A DNA stretch of 64,000 nt from Sipunculus nudus (taxonomy: Eukaryota; Annelida; Sipuncula; Golfingiida; Sipunculidae). The first letter of the stretch is position 1; each line of letters starts with the position of its first letter. This document shows positions 24,772 through 37,111 of the stretch, in pieces. The notes beneath the pieces are model-generated. The model saw nothing but the letters and a program-made list of their open reading frames with translations, searched no databases and was not told where the DNA came from. The DNA is taken from contig CM049316.1 in the NCBI GenBank assembly GCA_026874595.1, positions 23,709,839 to 23,773,838 of the forward strand, written 5' to 3'. The position numbers and the translations under genes are program-made.

Positions 24772-24803
<32 letters not shown>

Positions 24804-25478
24804 GATCAAACTTAACGCATTTGAGAAGGACTTGCCGTTTTCCTTGCTGTCTTGTTTATTTTTACTGTCAAAGCTAATTTTCATTCATACTTACCATAGC
24901 AATCAATCGTGCCCAGTGTCTGTCGGACTCAGGTCGTAACTTTTGACAAAGAATAAACTGATCTGTCAAACAGGTATTTATTACATGTCCTTAGATCAAC
25001 GGTTTTATTGCATTGAAATTGAATACACCAGTGTCTCTTAGAATGAAAAATAAATAAATCATAGACCTAGGATGATAAAATGTGAATATTACACATAAAA
25101 CATTTATTCGGGTCGCTGGAATCCAACTGTTCAAGTGTGCATTTCCTGTAGGGAACTATCACGTTTAATGAAGTGAAATAAGCATGATGTGAACATTTAA
25201 CCTAGTATTAAAGTTATAAGTGACCAGTGAAAGTGAAGAAAGTAATATGTTACATACTATTTCGATATCTCAGGGAAAGACATAATTATTATTCGTATTA
25301 CTCGAATGACTAATATATTAGTTTCAACTGGCGAAAATAAGTTAATATATTGTTTCCTCAACGAACCTGAGGGTGTAAAAAATGTGCATTTAAACTAAGA
25401 AATTTGAATCTAGACGTAGATATTTGGATTTTAATTCTATATGATTTGATCATTTGGATATTTTTTATTTTACATTTA

Positions 25479-25814
25479 GGCCAAAATAAAAAAAAGGTAT
25501 CGTTCTCAGGCACTTTTTTCAGAAATCAATGCGGGCGGGCGGGTTTTTTATATTTAATTTTTTGGTATGTTTCGATAAAAATGTCAAATGATAGGGGAAA
25601 AGCATGATTATAACAGATTTATTTTCTTAAACAAGTAAAAGCACTACATAACAAAAGAAATTGTATGATTTTATCTTCATGAAAGAAATGTCCGAGCGGC
25701 TGCAGCTCATAATTGGTAAGTTTCTATTAAAAATCAAAATAAAAATTTTTGATGCGGGGGTTTAAAATTGATGCGGGCGGTGCCTGAGAACCATACCTTT
25801 AATTTTTTTTGGCC
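25479..25814. mobile_element. PIF/Harbinger-like MITE
   Basis: A 336-bp element bounded by TTA target duplications (25476-25478 and 25815-25817). Its terminal inverted repeats begin GGCCAAAA and continue to 'aaaggtatcgttctcaggca' on the left and, reversed, 'aaaggtatggttctcaggca' on the right, followed by a 'gcgggcgg' block. A 3-bp TWA duplication and a GGCC start are typical of PIF/Harbinger. It has no coding capacity. It lies in the 2.9-kb spacer between the divergent promoters. Confidence 0.75.
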
Positions 25815-27302
25815 TTAGCTGTTTGTAATAGAAGAAGGAATTTTTGTTCTCTGTACAGATAAAAGGTTGATCAACAATTGATAAAGGGGCGTAGATAGGT
25901 TTTACGGAACGGGGTTATTGATGCCCGGCCCGCTGGCAGTGAGTGCACACATATATATTAAAGGTTACAAGAATGTAAATTTTCTAGGTTGATTCATATA
26001 TAATATTCTCAGGATCTAGTGAGAATAATTTTCCTGAAATGTGTTGTGCTAATCGGGCTGGAAGAACTTAAATAGTTTCAGAAGACCGTAGGCGTTACAT
26101 GCACTTTCTCATTTTGTTACGCCTTTCTGCTTGTATTTTTGGGGAATGGCATTAGTTTTTTTTCCGCTGGCAGGACACAGGTCGTAGCTGTTAAGACAGA
26201 ATACATTTAAGGAAAATTTGGAACTGCACATATGTGTAATAAAGCGTCATCTGTCGGCAACCAATGAGGGGCCAATTGGACCCACATGTAAAGCAGTCAA
26301 GGAACCAAGGTCATTTAATTTTGAGACTGAACCACAACCAGTTGATATTGACTTTGCTTATATAGTTTATTTATATAAAATGAATATAATGAATGGATTT
26401 TGAATGTAAATATGACAAAGGAAATATGATTAATACAGAAATATATCAATGTTTACAGACTTATACCAGAGCCATATTTTTGGTGTATAGTTTTGAGTGT
26501 GATCTGAGTGATCTGAGATTAAATTCAGTTATTTACCTTTGTGCGTACACGTGGGAATTCAATTTGTGACTAGAAGAAACATTGAATTAAGAACTTTACA
26601 AATTAGAATTGAACTGCATATTTTAAAAAAAAATGCACATATGGGAGATCACTGCACGTTAAAATACATGAGGTTGTTGGACACATGATTCCCAATCCAG
26701 ACATGATGAAATTACCAGGAGACGTGATCTACATTTTTTGAGTAAGACAAGTTTTGGGAAAGACAGGTATTATTACATCAGAAACTCAGGCGTTTTACAC
26801 ATGGCAGGGCATAATGTCTGACGATTAGACTTGAAAAATTTAACTTTACACGCAAACCGGTTGTTTTTATCTTTTGAAAAGAAGGACTTAATACTTAATC
26901 GCTCTTGAATTATTTTTTTTAAACGGCCTGCAGTAATGGGTCTTCGAATGAGCATCATTGCCAAGGAATTACTTGATTTTTGTTTCCTGGACTAAGAGTA
27001 TCACTCATGTGTTGTTCACAATATTAGCAGAAATATACATTGACACATATGGCTATTACGATTTATTTTATCTGTTAAATTCTACTAGGACAAAGATCGA
27101 ACACTTGATTAAGAAATTAGACGTACAAATATCAGACATTGCCAATTGATCAAATAGTTTATTGGATCAACTTTGAAAATTCCATATGAGTTATTTACTG
27201 ACGCAATTAAAATTCAAGTGATGAGCCACGGATGGCCTGTTTCAACTTAAACATGTTTGATTAGTTTTAACCATGCCGAGTCATCAGCCAACAGATTGAT
27301 CA

Positions 27303-27376
27303 GCTGCCTGGCCAATGACCGCCCCGCAGTGTGTGACGCCTATATAAGGGCACCGATCAGTCCGGATTAATCAGTT
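27303..27376 (+). promoter_or_regulatory. Core promoter of paralogue 2 (CCAAT, TATA, Inr)
   Basis: GCTGCCTGGCCAATGACCGC has its CCAAT at 27312-27316. The TATATAAGGG box is at 27341-27350 and an initiator TCAGTTC at 27371-27377. It is a near copy of the promoter at 24376-24440 on the other strand. Confidence 0.85.
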
Positions 27377-27403
27377 CATCTGCCGACTCTACACAGATTC
27401 AAG
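27372..27403 (+). other. Non-coding 5' UTR exon 1 of paralogue 2
   Basis: Starts at the inferred initiator and ends ...CACAGATTCAAG with donor GTAAGT at 27404. The next exon starts directly with the ATG at 27990. A 43-bp tandem duplication ('aatgaagtttgtagtataac' twice) follows in the intron near 27495-27570. Confidence 0.75.
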
Positions 27404-27989
27404 GTAAGTGGATTCCATGTTGTCACTTAACCTCTGTAGCATTAAGCTAAAGGATTGAATGAAAACACTGTATATATATATATATATATAATTTGAATTA
27501 AATGAAGTTTGTAGTATAACATGCTTACAAACTATTTTGAATTAAATGAAGTTTGTAGTATAACATGCAGTATAAATACTGTTTCAGGTTAACCTTTTCT
27601 CGGGAAAAAATGCACAAATTGGGATTTTTCTTTGAAATTAATGATTTACAGATATAATTGTCTATGAAGCAATATATTTTACATGAATAAGCATCATTTA
27701 AAGTTATGTGAAAAAGGACATAAAATTAGTTTTTGCTTAATTATGAAATGCATGCCTTTTTAATTATTTAGGTACAATAACCCGTACATAAAGCAGAAAT
27801 AATATACTTCAATCACTTAATTCTGAATAGCTCGCCTGAACTTATATGTACCAGAATATAATTTACTGATTCTCTGCCGTTTCTAGTAATGCATTTTCAG
27901 AAATATTAAAAAAATTAAATGAATATACCATTTAAGACTTATGGACTATGCTTTATTTAATTTAACCCTTAATTTTCAAATTGTTACAG

Positions 27990-30900
27990 ATGAAGGTTTT
28001 CATTCTCGCCTGCGTTCTGGCTGTTGCCGCAGCCATGTCTGTCCCGGAAATGCAGTGCTCCAAACCGGAAGTCTCCGAGAAGGTCATGAAGATGATAAAG
28101 AGGAAGGCTTTCAACAGCTTCAGGGTGAGACACCTTAAGCGTAGTAACGTATCTCAAGATGTAGCTCGAAACACGAACAGGGAAGTTTAGAATGGGTTGG
28201 ACGGAGGGACTGAACACGTTGTCACAAGTAAACAAATGTGCCAGAGTTCCAGCAAATTTTATATGCCGGAGAATGGAGGAGAAAACTGAACGCGAAGCCA
28301 CTGTTTATAAGCGTATATTATTCTATTTCCAAGATTTTCATTCGTAAAAGGAGGAGCCGCGCGCCCTGCTACCCCCTCTAAGTCCTCCCCTGATAAAGAA
28401 ACGCTCCTCAAGCTGCGGTTATACAATACAGGCTTCCAAGGTTACTAAAAATGAGACCTTGGACAACTGCAGTGTATATCCGGTGCGTAAGGTGCGTATA
28501 ACAAAAACGATCCAAGAAGTATCCGGTGAATATTCACTTAACTAAAATTAATATAGATTCTCAAGGGGACATAAATGCATTTGCCGTATTTGTTATAAAG
28601 GTGTGAGGGGGCAGTCCTTAACTAATTCTAATGGCTTCCTAAAGTTACCACAGCTCACTAGTATTTTTACTTTCCCAAACCATATGATGGAATTAAAACC
28701 TGTTACCATGCGGGGACGTATCCAGGTGGTGACGCAAGGGCCCATGCCCCCCGCCCCCAATCCGACTTTGCATGTAAAACTGAGAGAAACTTTCAAGACA
28801 GTAATATCTGCTAAGAAAAATATGGAACAAAGTACGAAAGTAATTATGAATATATGGAAATACCAGTCATGTTGATACGTCTTTTCTTACTGTACACTTT
28901 CATATTGTTACGAAGAGAAATTGTTGAGGGGAAAACATTGGGCCGATCCCGGATTCGAACCCATGTTGATGGCGAACAAGTCCGGCGTACCAACCGCTTC
29001 GCTAGCAAAGCAAGCTTATATTTCTTGGTCAGCAAATATGGTGTACAATCAAGCCCCGCCCTAGCCCCTCCCCCCCCCCCCCCACCCCTATCCCTACCGT
29101 AAATACAGGCGACGCCCCTGGCTACTGAGAACTTGGAAAACTTACATGTATCATGCTAACTTAATGACTACCACCTAATAATTAACTCTTAAAATATATA
29201 TTATTTTGATCTAAGCATACTTAAGTCATCCTAAGTTGCAGTATCAGGCATAATGTAAACGCCACGTCGTGAGGATGATATTTGCTATGGTCTGTTTTTT
29301 TTTTCTTGTTATCAGTTATATAATAATTAATGATTATGTTACTTAAATTTGTATCCATGAACCCCCAATTGATTATTACAAAATAGAAAACAATTAGTTT
29401 TAATCTAACCAAGCGGCTTGATCCAAATCGAACAATTAAACAGACAAACACAAATCATCAAGTTTAAGTAAATAATTAATAATAACAACGATAAAGTACA
29501 GTAAATGAGGACTTTGCCTTTCAAGATTAGACCTACATAATCAGATCTATGTACTGTCATTACTTAATGGAGGATTTGACCAATTTTTCTCTTTTAAATA
29601 CTTCAATTTTAATTTTAAAAATGTTTAGCATTATTCTAATGAGTAAATGGAATTAAAATCAAACACCCATTCTGCACCCTCATAAATTACTAGCTCTGCC
29701 AATGTTCTTTTTCACTACAGCCCTGTAAGGTCCGTATGGTAAACCCATATATTTGCATACAAGGGCGTCACAAGCTTCTTTAAGACCCTGACGATTCCCG
29801 CTCATTTGCATGTTAGGATGTTACCCTTCTTATGATATGAAGGAAATCGTTGATATGAGAACGCCAACAGTGGTCCCATAGGCAATCAAAAGATTCCCGC
29901 ACTTGGTAACATATCGCAGTGAAATCATGTATTCAGGTGTCATTAGCTCCCGTGCTCTCTCCATACGCTACGCTATCCTGAATGTGTACTACGCCGCACA
30001 TATGCAGTTAGTATTCCGGTAGTCAATACATAGACGGACCTTCATGTGCTATGATATATCTCTGCTGGACATGACGATCCATGGGCGGCCCAAAATGTAA
30101 ATGCATTGCAGAACCTATCGCATCGATTTTGTAACGACTCTCTCTTGACATGACAGGCGCAGCATTTGTGTGGCACCGTGGTTTAGTCCCAAAGCCACTG
30201 TCCATACGCGAATCGTCGCGATTGTTTCAGCCAGCGGGCACATTTATTGCATTTTGACTGCTATTATGGTGATCAGGAGAGAACACTCCTGACTGGGAGC
30301 TCCGCTGCTTGGCTGAACCCTTCTAGATAAGCCAATTTTGAAGGGCGATGGGCTGATAAGCGTTAATCGCAACGCGTACTACCACTCGTTACCGAGGGGT
30401 GGTTAAAATGAGGGTTATACTCGTGAACCTCTCACTGAATGGCCATCGGACTGAATATATAGGAGACATTTATCATAATAAGCCCGTTTAATTCATGATG
30501 TTACTGGTTAGTAGCCAAATGACTGTTGATGACGTTACTGGAAAAGACCTTAGTTCAGCAAGGCGGAAATGTGTGGCGCTGTCCGTCCCACAACAACTTG
30601 ATTTAACCAGTGGATGAAAATGGTCGGTCAGAGAGCCGTAAATTAGTAATATGATTTGCCACGAGGTAACAGTACCTGTTCTAAGCGCTGTGCAACAGCA
30701 AGATGGCTCTGTCAGCGGGATGAGTTTTTAAGTATTAACCACTGCATTGACTGGACCCGTCTTATAAAACAGAAGGGATTAATCTTCTTTTTATCATGTT
30801 TAATATATCAATTTGTTATTAAAGCTATGTTACATTATTGGTGACACGCAAACTGGAAATAAAATGAAATTGAAAAAGAAAAAAGAATTAAAATATAAAA

Positions 30901-32951
30901 TATCGAAATTAATAATTAATTGCAGATGAAGTTCAAGTGCAGCAAGGGCAACTGGATCACCCTTTCTCCCCCAGAAGGCCTCATGGAAAAAATGATCGAG
31001 GATGAGAACTTCAACCCCAAGGATCTGTGCTTCAACGTCCAGGCTCATATCGGTGAGGACTACTACCAAATTAAACTGTAAATTTGGAAGGACTTAAATG
31101 TTCGTCAATATGAATACAATGCATCCTGATTCAAATGAGAGGCATCCCAATATTTTGAATCGATTGCCAGTAAATCAACTTTCTTAATTTCGAATTTTAG
31201 ATAATCAGATTAGATTTTTTTCAATATCTATTCGACTATTCTTCAGTTTATCTGGAAACGCATCAACATGCAAATACACACTATAATAACCGTCACATTG
31301 TGTTATAAGGTTATCTTGCATTCATGTTAATAACCTACTTGCTTAGAGGCTGGCAAGCACGTCGCTGCTCTGATGAAGGACTGTGACCCCGTCCAGAAGA
31401 AGATCTTCATGCACGCCATGATGAAGAAATTCTACGAGTTCTGTGTCAAGGGTAAGCCTTTAACACACCTGTATAATTGTCTTTTATCATGCTGTATTCT
31501 TTGACACAAACACTAAAGGTCCTTTATGCCTTGTCTTTAACAAACTTCACCGAGAAATATATAATATAAGTGCATAAAGATTTATAATGAGTACCTCATT
31601 ATAAAATGCATAATTCGTTGTTGAATTATCGAACTCCGTAGTGGAGGCAGACCAACAAGTCCTAGATTCGATGAAACTAGTTTCACTTCGAATCCTTCTA
31701 CATTATGAGTATTTCGGCGTGATATAAAAAAGTGTTATCCAACTGTTAACTTTGCTTATACACGTCCCCTTGCAGCCAAGCTCTCTCGGCAGACAAATTC
31801 TTGCCTGGACGCATTCTTGGAGTTCGTTCGTGTGGCATACTTTATCTAGCGCCATTTGGGCCCTCTAGCCATTAAGGTTCTACGACCAACCTCCTGGCTG
31901 CCAGTTTACCAGCCCTATATAAATACCTACTAAGTCGTGTTGTCACGGCTTATACCTTATCGAACCCTGACAGGTTTATTTCTAGAAACTGCTCAAGGAG
32001 GTGGCCTTTTGGATATAGCGGGTAAACCGCTAACAATTAAAAACAACTGTTGGTTGTTATCTGTATCTTGTAAATTCGTCTAGGTAAGATCTTTGTTCAA
32101 GCGTGTCACAATCAGCAGTCTCACATCATATGATTTTTATGTGTGGTCTTCCAGTTTCATAATATTACACGCTGGTACTTCATATGCAGGTGAACACGAG
32201 CAGTGTTTTGCTGACGTCATGAAAAAGAAGGCTTTCTGCTCCATGCAGCAGGGCATCTGTCCCCAAGACTTCCTGAAGACCGTTAAGGGTGACGATGAGT
32301 GCAGGTAAATAAGAAATCATGTACTTCATGTTTTTGCGTGTCTTTATAAACAAACTATTGATATCGTGTTTAAGTGTAAAATTCTCAAGTGTATAATCTT
32401 GCAGTTATTACTGCAATTATTTTTCAGTTATGTGGATAATTCTATGCAATATTTACCTCACATGTTTTAATAGTAACGAAACTAATTACAGTGGTAATGA
32501 TAAAATTGAATATTGTAATCAATGAACATTTGTGTTATCGTGTACATTATATTTACATTATATTTTTCATTATAATACATTTCATTACGTTTTTTTTAAC
32601 ATTATATTGAAATTTGTTGAACATGCAGTGATGGTACAACTTGCATACATATGATCCCATTGTTGTTTCCGATAGACAGAATGCCACTGTTGTTCTACTA
32701 ATATCGGATGCTAATTCGCAAGATATGGCGGATTTTTCCCATTTGTAGCCCCAAGCTTGCCGCCTTTGAGCAGTGCTTCGAGTCTGGTTTGATGCCCCGC
32801 TGTGACCAGGTCGTTGTTGATTTCTACGAGGGCATGAAGCAGCGTCTTGAAGATATCAGTGACGAGGCCAGCCGCCATGACGTCATGTGTGGTACGTCAT
32901 CATGTGAAATTATCGAGGAATAATTCGTTTTATATAGTATATTGTATAAGA

Positions 32952-33011
<60 letters not shown>

Positions 33012-33478
33012 TTACATGAATGGAGTATATTGTAGTAACATGTGGTTATTACATGAAAGGTTACATTGTTATATTTGTATTTACATCAGTTACTTTTTCT
33101 CGTCCGGTTGCAACCCGTATAATAGTGATTACAGTATTGGACATTCTACTATAATCTGAAGATTGCGGTTTGGTCCAAAAAAGCGTTGTTACGCTTTTAC
33201 CTTGTTTCTCGAAACCGATCATGGGGGCTGCCATTTTGGAATACACACAAAAACCCGAAAGTCATCGGTCTCATGTTGACATTATAGGTGTGCTACTAGG
33301 CACTGCGATATCCTAGTATTTGTTTCCGGTGTAAGTTAGAATACTTTAATTTACTTTCAAGTGTAAAAATTGAAAACCGTACTGCACCATAGGAAAACAA
33401 AACAAGATTTTGTTGGATTATTAACATTTTGCATCTTGTGTGTTTTGTTTTATTTCAGAGATCATGAGCAGAATGTAA
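27990..33478 (+). CDS. Secreted Cys/Met-rich protein, paralogue 2 (unrecognised family)
   Basis: Coding exons: 27990-28124, 30926-31052, 31347-31451, 32190-32304, 32749-32891, 33459-33478. All have GT-AG introns and the phases (0, 1, 1, 2, 1) equal those of paralogue 1, giving 214 residues. The signal peptide is MKVFILACVLAVAAA, then a short insert (MSVPE, absent in paralogue 1), then MQCSKPEVSEKVMKMIKRKA. Twelve mature cysteines are conserved in position with paralogue 1, for example KFKC, KDLC, KDC, YEFC, EQC, AFC, GICP, DDEC, EQCF, PRCD and VMC. Two of the four size-matched exon pairs read almost the same (KKIFMHAMMKKFYEFC). Both copies are open throughout with intact splice sites, so both are likely functional. 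The role is unknown; an extracellular or haemolymph protein is an inference from the signal peptide and cysteines only. Confidence 0.9.
28941..29015 (-). mobile_element. tRNA-like SINE head
   Basis: The minus strand contains an A-box-like TAGCGAAGCGGTTGG and a B box GGGTTCGAATCC at tRNA spacing, inside intron 2 of paralogue 2. It does not fold into a convincing acceptor stem by eye, so I read it as a tRNA-derived repeat rather than a tRNA gene. A poly-C tract lies just to its right at about 29069-29084. Confidence 0.45.
29700..30640. other. GC-richer unidentified stretch in intron 2 of paralogue 2
   Basis: Base composition is clearly less AT-rich than the flanks, and the minus strand gives frames such as PVMSRESRYKIDAIGSAMHL (30023-30205) and CGVVHIQDSVAYGES near 29960-30010. 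This looks like decayed coding sequence from a mobile element, but I cannot name a family. Confidence 0.3.
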
Positions 33479-33517
33479 AGCCCGTGGCTACACTGACGAA
33501 GACGAAACGATCCTTTA

Positions 33518-33523
33518 AATAAA
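33518..33523 (+). terminator. Polyadenylation signal of paralogue 2
   Basis: AATAAA, 40 bp after the TAA stop at 33476-33478, the same spacing as in paralogue 1. Confidence 0.8.
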
Positions 33524-33760
33524 AAATAATTCATTATTGACATATTGCTTGGTTTTTATTTTTTTTTGGACAGAATAATCATGGCCATTTTTTCCTGACA
33601 CTTATCATGTAACTTTGTTGCTTCATTGGGCCAGGAGGTCAAGTTAAGAATCATGTTTAGAATTTACCCAGTATCAAAATAACCTTGTTCTGGTTGACTG
33701 TTTGACAACAGATTATTATCGCTGTCACATAGTGTGGAACATAGGACGGGTAAGAACCTG

Positions 33761-34146
33761 TCTGAAACGGGGGTAATCTGAAATCGTAGGGGGAAGTCTG
33801 AAACGGGGGTAATCTGAAATCGTAGCGGGAGGTCTGAAACGGGGGTAATCTGAAATCGTAGGGGGTAGTCTGAAACGGGGGTAATCTGAAATCGTGGTGG
33901 GTAGTCTGAAGCGGGGGTAATCTGAAATCGTAGCGGGAGGTACGAAACGGGGGTAATCTGAAATCGTAGGGGGTAGTCTGAAACGGGGGTAATCTGAAAT
34001 CGTAGCGGGAGGTCTGAAACGGGGGTAATCTGAAATCGTAGTGGGTAGTCTGAAGCGGGGGTAATCTGAAATCGTGGTGGGTAGTCTGAAACGAGGGTAA
34101 TCTGAAATCGTAGGGGGTAGTCTGAAGCGGGGGTAATCTGAAACCG
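33761..34146. repeat. 36-bp minisatellite, about 11 copies
   Basis: The unit is made of two related halves, 'tctgaaacgggggtaa' and 'tctgaaatcgtaggggg' plus 2-3 bases. Period 36 bp is a multiple of three, so two minus-strand frames stay open right across it (repeating LRFQITPVSDYP and ISDYPRFRLPTT). I treat these as artefacts, not proteins. It lies about 240 bp past the poly(A) signal of paralogue 2. Confidence 0.95.
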
Positions 34147-34930
34147 CAACACCTGGCAACATGGAAAGGCCACTGACAATTTTAACATTTCCTTTCACTG
34201 CATTCAGGGGCGACAATATTGGGGGGGGGGGGGGGGGTGGGGGGTTATCCCCTCCCCCCAGACTTTTGGCAAGAATTGAATGGTCAATGTATTCCCCCCC
34301 CCCACACACAAACTATTCACAGATTAATATTTATATACTTCAAATGAAATATATTGATAAACAGAATAAGAGACAATGGTTCCATTTATGAGTTAACTAT
34401 GAAATATGATACAATTAACTTATACTGGACACATTATACCTTATTTTCTAAAACCTTATACTTAATTGTATTATATTTGAAATGTGATTAAGTACATATA
34501 CATATTTGAAATGTGTCAGAGGCTAAACAGGTATATGTATGTGTGTGTGTGTGTGTGCGCGCGCGAGTCCCCCCCCCCCCCAAAAAAAAAAAAAAAACCT
34601 GGAAGAAAAATGGACGCTACCGACTGCATTTCAAATCGGCTGGCAAATAATAGTGTGACCTTTTGAAAATTATCTTTCTTATCTATATTGTAATTATATC
34701 GTGATTTTATCGATAACCAGGTCCGGACGTTTGGCCAATACTCGACTAGAGCTTTTCACCAGATAGCAAGTCCTAGAGACAAAATCTGCTGACTGAAATG
34801 TCAGTAAAGACGCGTTGCCGTGTTTTTTTATCTCAGTCATCCTCGTGTACCTAAAAATAAATTATCAACGGAAACAATCCATTCAATAGTTTGCGGCGAT
34901 GTGGATGACGATAAAATGTTTTAATAGTAA

Positions 34931-35004
34931 CCTTAGTCCTCGAACTCACGATCTGCTCTGTGTGGTGTCCGAGTCCTGTGGGCTGCCTACGCCACAGAAG
35001 CCGG
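34931..35004 (-). mobile_element. tRNA-like SINE head fragment
   Basis: The minus strand has 'gccggcttctgtggcgtagg' and a B-box-like GAGTTCGAGGAC. The 'gccggcttctgtgg' start is the same as that of the SINE at 10720-10992. Confidence 0.45.
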
Positions 35005-35225
35005 CAAAATGCAATGTTTGATATAAGACATGATATTTTGAAAGATTGAATTTTTTTAAAGTTATAAACGACATCAACATTCAACATGCTGCAAACAACT
35101 GAAAGTTTATATCCTTAAATTGGAGAAACATAAATATTAAATAGTAAACCTCTCTTAAGTTTTATGTAATCATGCTAAGACATTTAAGAGAACAATAGTT
35201 GAGAAACAGAAAATCCTCATACTTT

Positions 35226-36560
35226 TTAGCTCAGCTGACTGTAAGTTAACTGGGGTGTAGGAATGGCGCTTTGGCCGTCCGGCCGTCCGTTAGCAGGGCA
35301 CAACTCGTAACTGCTGGTCCTAGAAAGTTCTAAGTAAATATCCAGGGAGGTTCATAAAAAATCTCCTTGGAAACCTGAAATTAGGTCACTGCGACCTATA
35401 TTCTCCGAGCTAACGGACTTGAAAGAACCCCCCCCCCCCCTAGAATAATAAAAAGAAATTGATAATTAATGCATGGATTGACATGAATCTTGCCTTGAAT
35501 CTTGAACATGACTAGTTTTGTCAGTTTCCGAAAAGTGGTGGCGCCTTCTGATTTTTTTGTTATTTTAACAAATAGATTTGTATTATTTTTTACCATAAAA
35601 TGACAACAATCATGTCAGTTTCTCAGCTGTGTTTACATCTAGTGTCCCAAAACCCGGTTATTTATTGATCACAGGTGGATGCCCTATAGTAACCACCCTG
35701 TCTATCTGTCTGTTTGTCTAGCTGTCTATCTGTCCATCCATGCATCCACACAAATTTGTTTCCAGATGATAACTCCAGGTTGGTTGACACATTGATTTCA
35801 AACTTGACTTAAATATGGCCCACCACTAAAGCAAGAACCTATATGATTTTTGGGTCATGAGGTCAAAGGTCAAGGTTACAGGACTCGCTTATTTTAAAAG
35901 ATTATGTCTGCATTTTAGGACAAGCTTTTCATCCAAAACTCCCATCTTGCGCATTTAGCAGACTTGCCAGTATCGTGAGAGCATAAATGAATTTTGGGCA
36001 CACGGTCAAAATTCAAGGTAACAGGAGCCATCTGTTCACTAATCAGTTTCCTGGGGATAACTCCAGTTTATTTTGATATATTGGTTTCAAACGTAATTTA
36101 TATATGGCGCACCACTAAAGTAAGAACCGTGTTGATTTTGGGGTCCAACGGTCAAAGGTCAAGGTCGCATGACCCATTTCTTTAAAAAGAATGTTTGCAT
36201 TTCAAGCCAAACTTTTCATCACAAACCTTCCATCTTCCAGATATTGCTCACCTGCCAATAATGGAAGATTCTATTTGATATTTGGGTCACAGGGTCAAAG
36301 GTCAAGGTCACAGGGCTAATCCAAATTAGTGTTTGGAAATCTGTAGATTTTGAGGTTACCTGGTCAGAGGTCAAGGTAACTTTTCAAAAAGATTGTTATA
36401 ATAATCCAAATGCTGCAAGTTCATGGATAATTAGTTCTAAGATTATTTGGCACAAGGTCATTGGTAAAGGTGACAGAATTGTCATTCTGAAAAATTTCTA
36501 AAAAAATATTCTTATAGACAAATTCGGCTGAGAGTGGAGACCCCTTGGTCCCTAGTTTAT
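35226..36560 (+). repeat. Dispersed mollusc-type repeat with 'ggtcaaaggtcaaggtcac' units
   Basis: It starts with 'ttttagctcagctgactgta' like the element at 37112. It then carries four copies of 'ggtca(a/g)aggtcaaggt' near 35869, 36149, 36293 and 36364, roughly 70-280 bp apart, each within a longer diverged unit. There is no coding capacity. Confidence 0.6.
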
Positions 36561-36929
36561 AAAAAGTGCTTCAACATGTCCTGTTTAAATTAAATATTTA
36601 AACATTTTCTCAATATTTGGGGGGGGGGGATGGAGACCCCCTCCAATACCCTCCCAATGTACTTATCATTTACTTTAATAAAAACAAATATTTATAATTT
36701 TCATAGGCTCAAAATATAATACGTAATAATAAATATTAATATATTTATTTAAATGTGTTAAAATTAAACAACCCAACCACCGGCCGTTTTCGAATTTCTG
36801 GACTCGCCTGCAGGAATAGGTTCAGCATCGATGGCCGAGGCAAAAAATCTACATGTTCTGTTAGTAGTTCGCATATGTGATTAACTCTATAATATGTGAC
36901 AGAGTTTTTTTTATGCTGGACTCGAGATA

Positions 36930-37111
36930 GCGTCATATTGACCCTCTGGCATTACGACTAGATTACTAGCGCCAGAGTGTCATGACACCTACGTCTGAGG
37001 ATCGCATTATAAGGCCTTATGAAGATGCAAATATTTTCGTCATTTCTGACGACGCTTCATGGGCTACATATACACTGTCAATCAAAATAAAGTAGACCAT
37101 TCGTTAACATT
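36930..37111 (+). repeat. Block B, left part of split copy
   Basis: Matches the minus strand of 17030-17210 up to 'gttaacattttt', where the satellite-bearing element begins. The match resumes at about 39925. Confidence 0.7.

Noticed and set aside
28941-29015. A functional tRNA gene
   Set aside because: A- and B-box-like motifs are present, but the arms do not pair convincingly and no acceptor stem is visible, so a tRNA-derived repeat is more likely.
33664-34309. Long minus-strand frames of 174 and 194 codons with repeating LRFQITPVSDYP-type peptides
   Set aside because: They come from a 36-bp minisatellite whose unit length is a multiple of three, so several frames stay open together. There is no start context, splice signal or non-repeat coding part.
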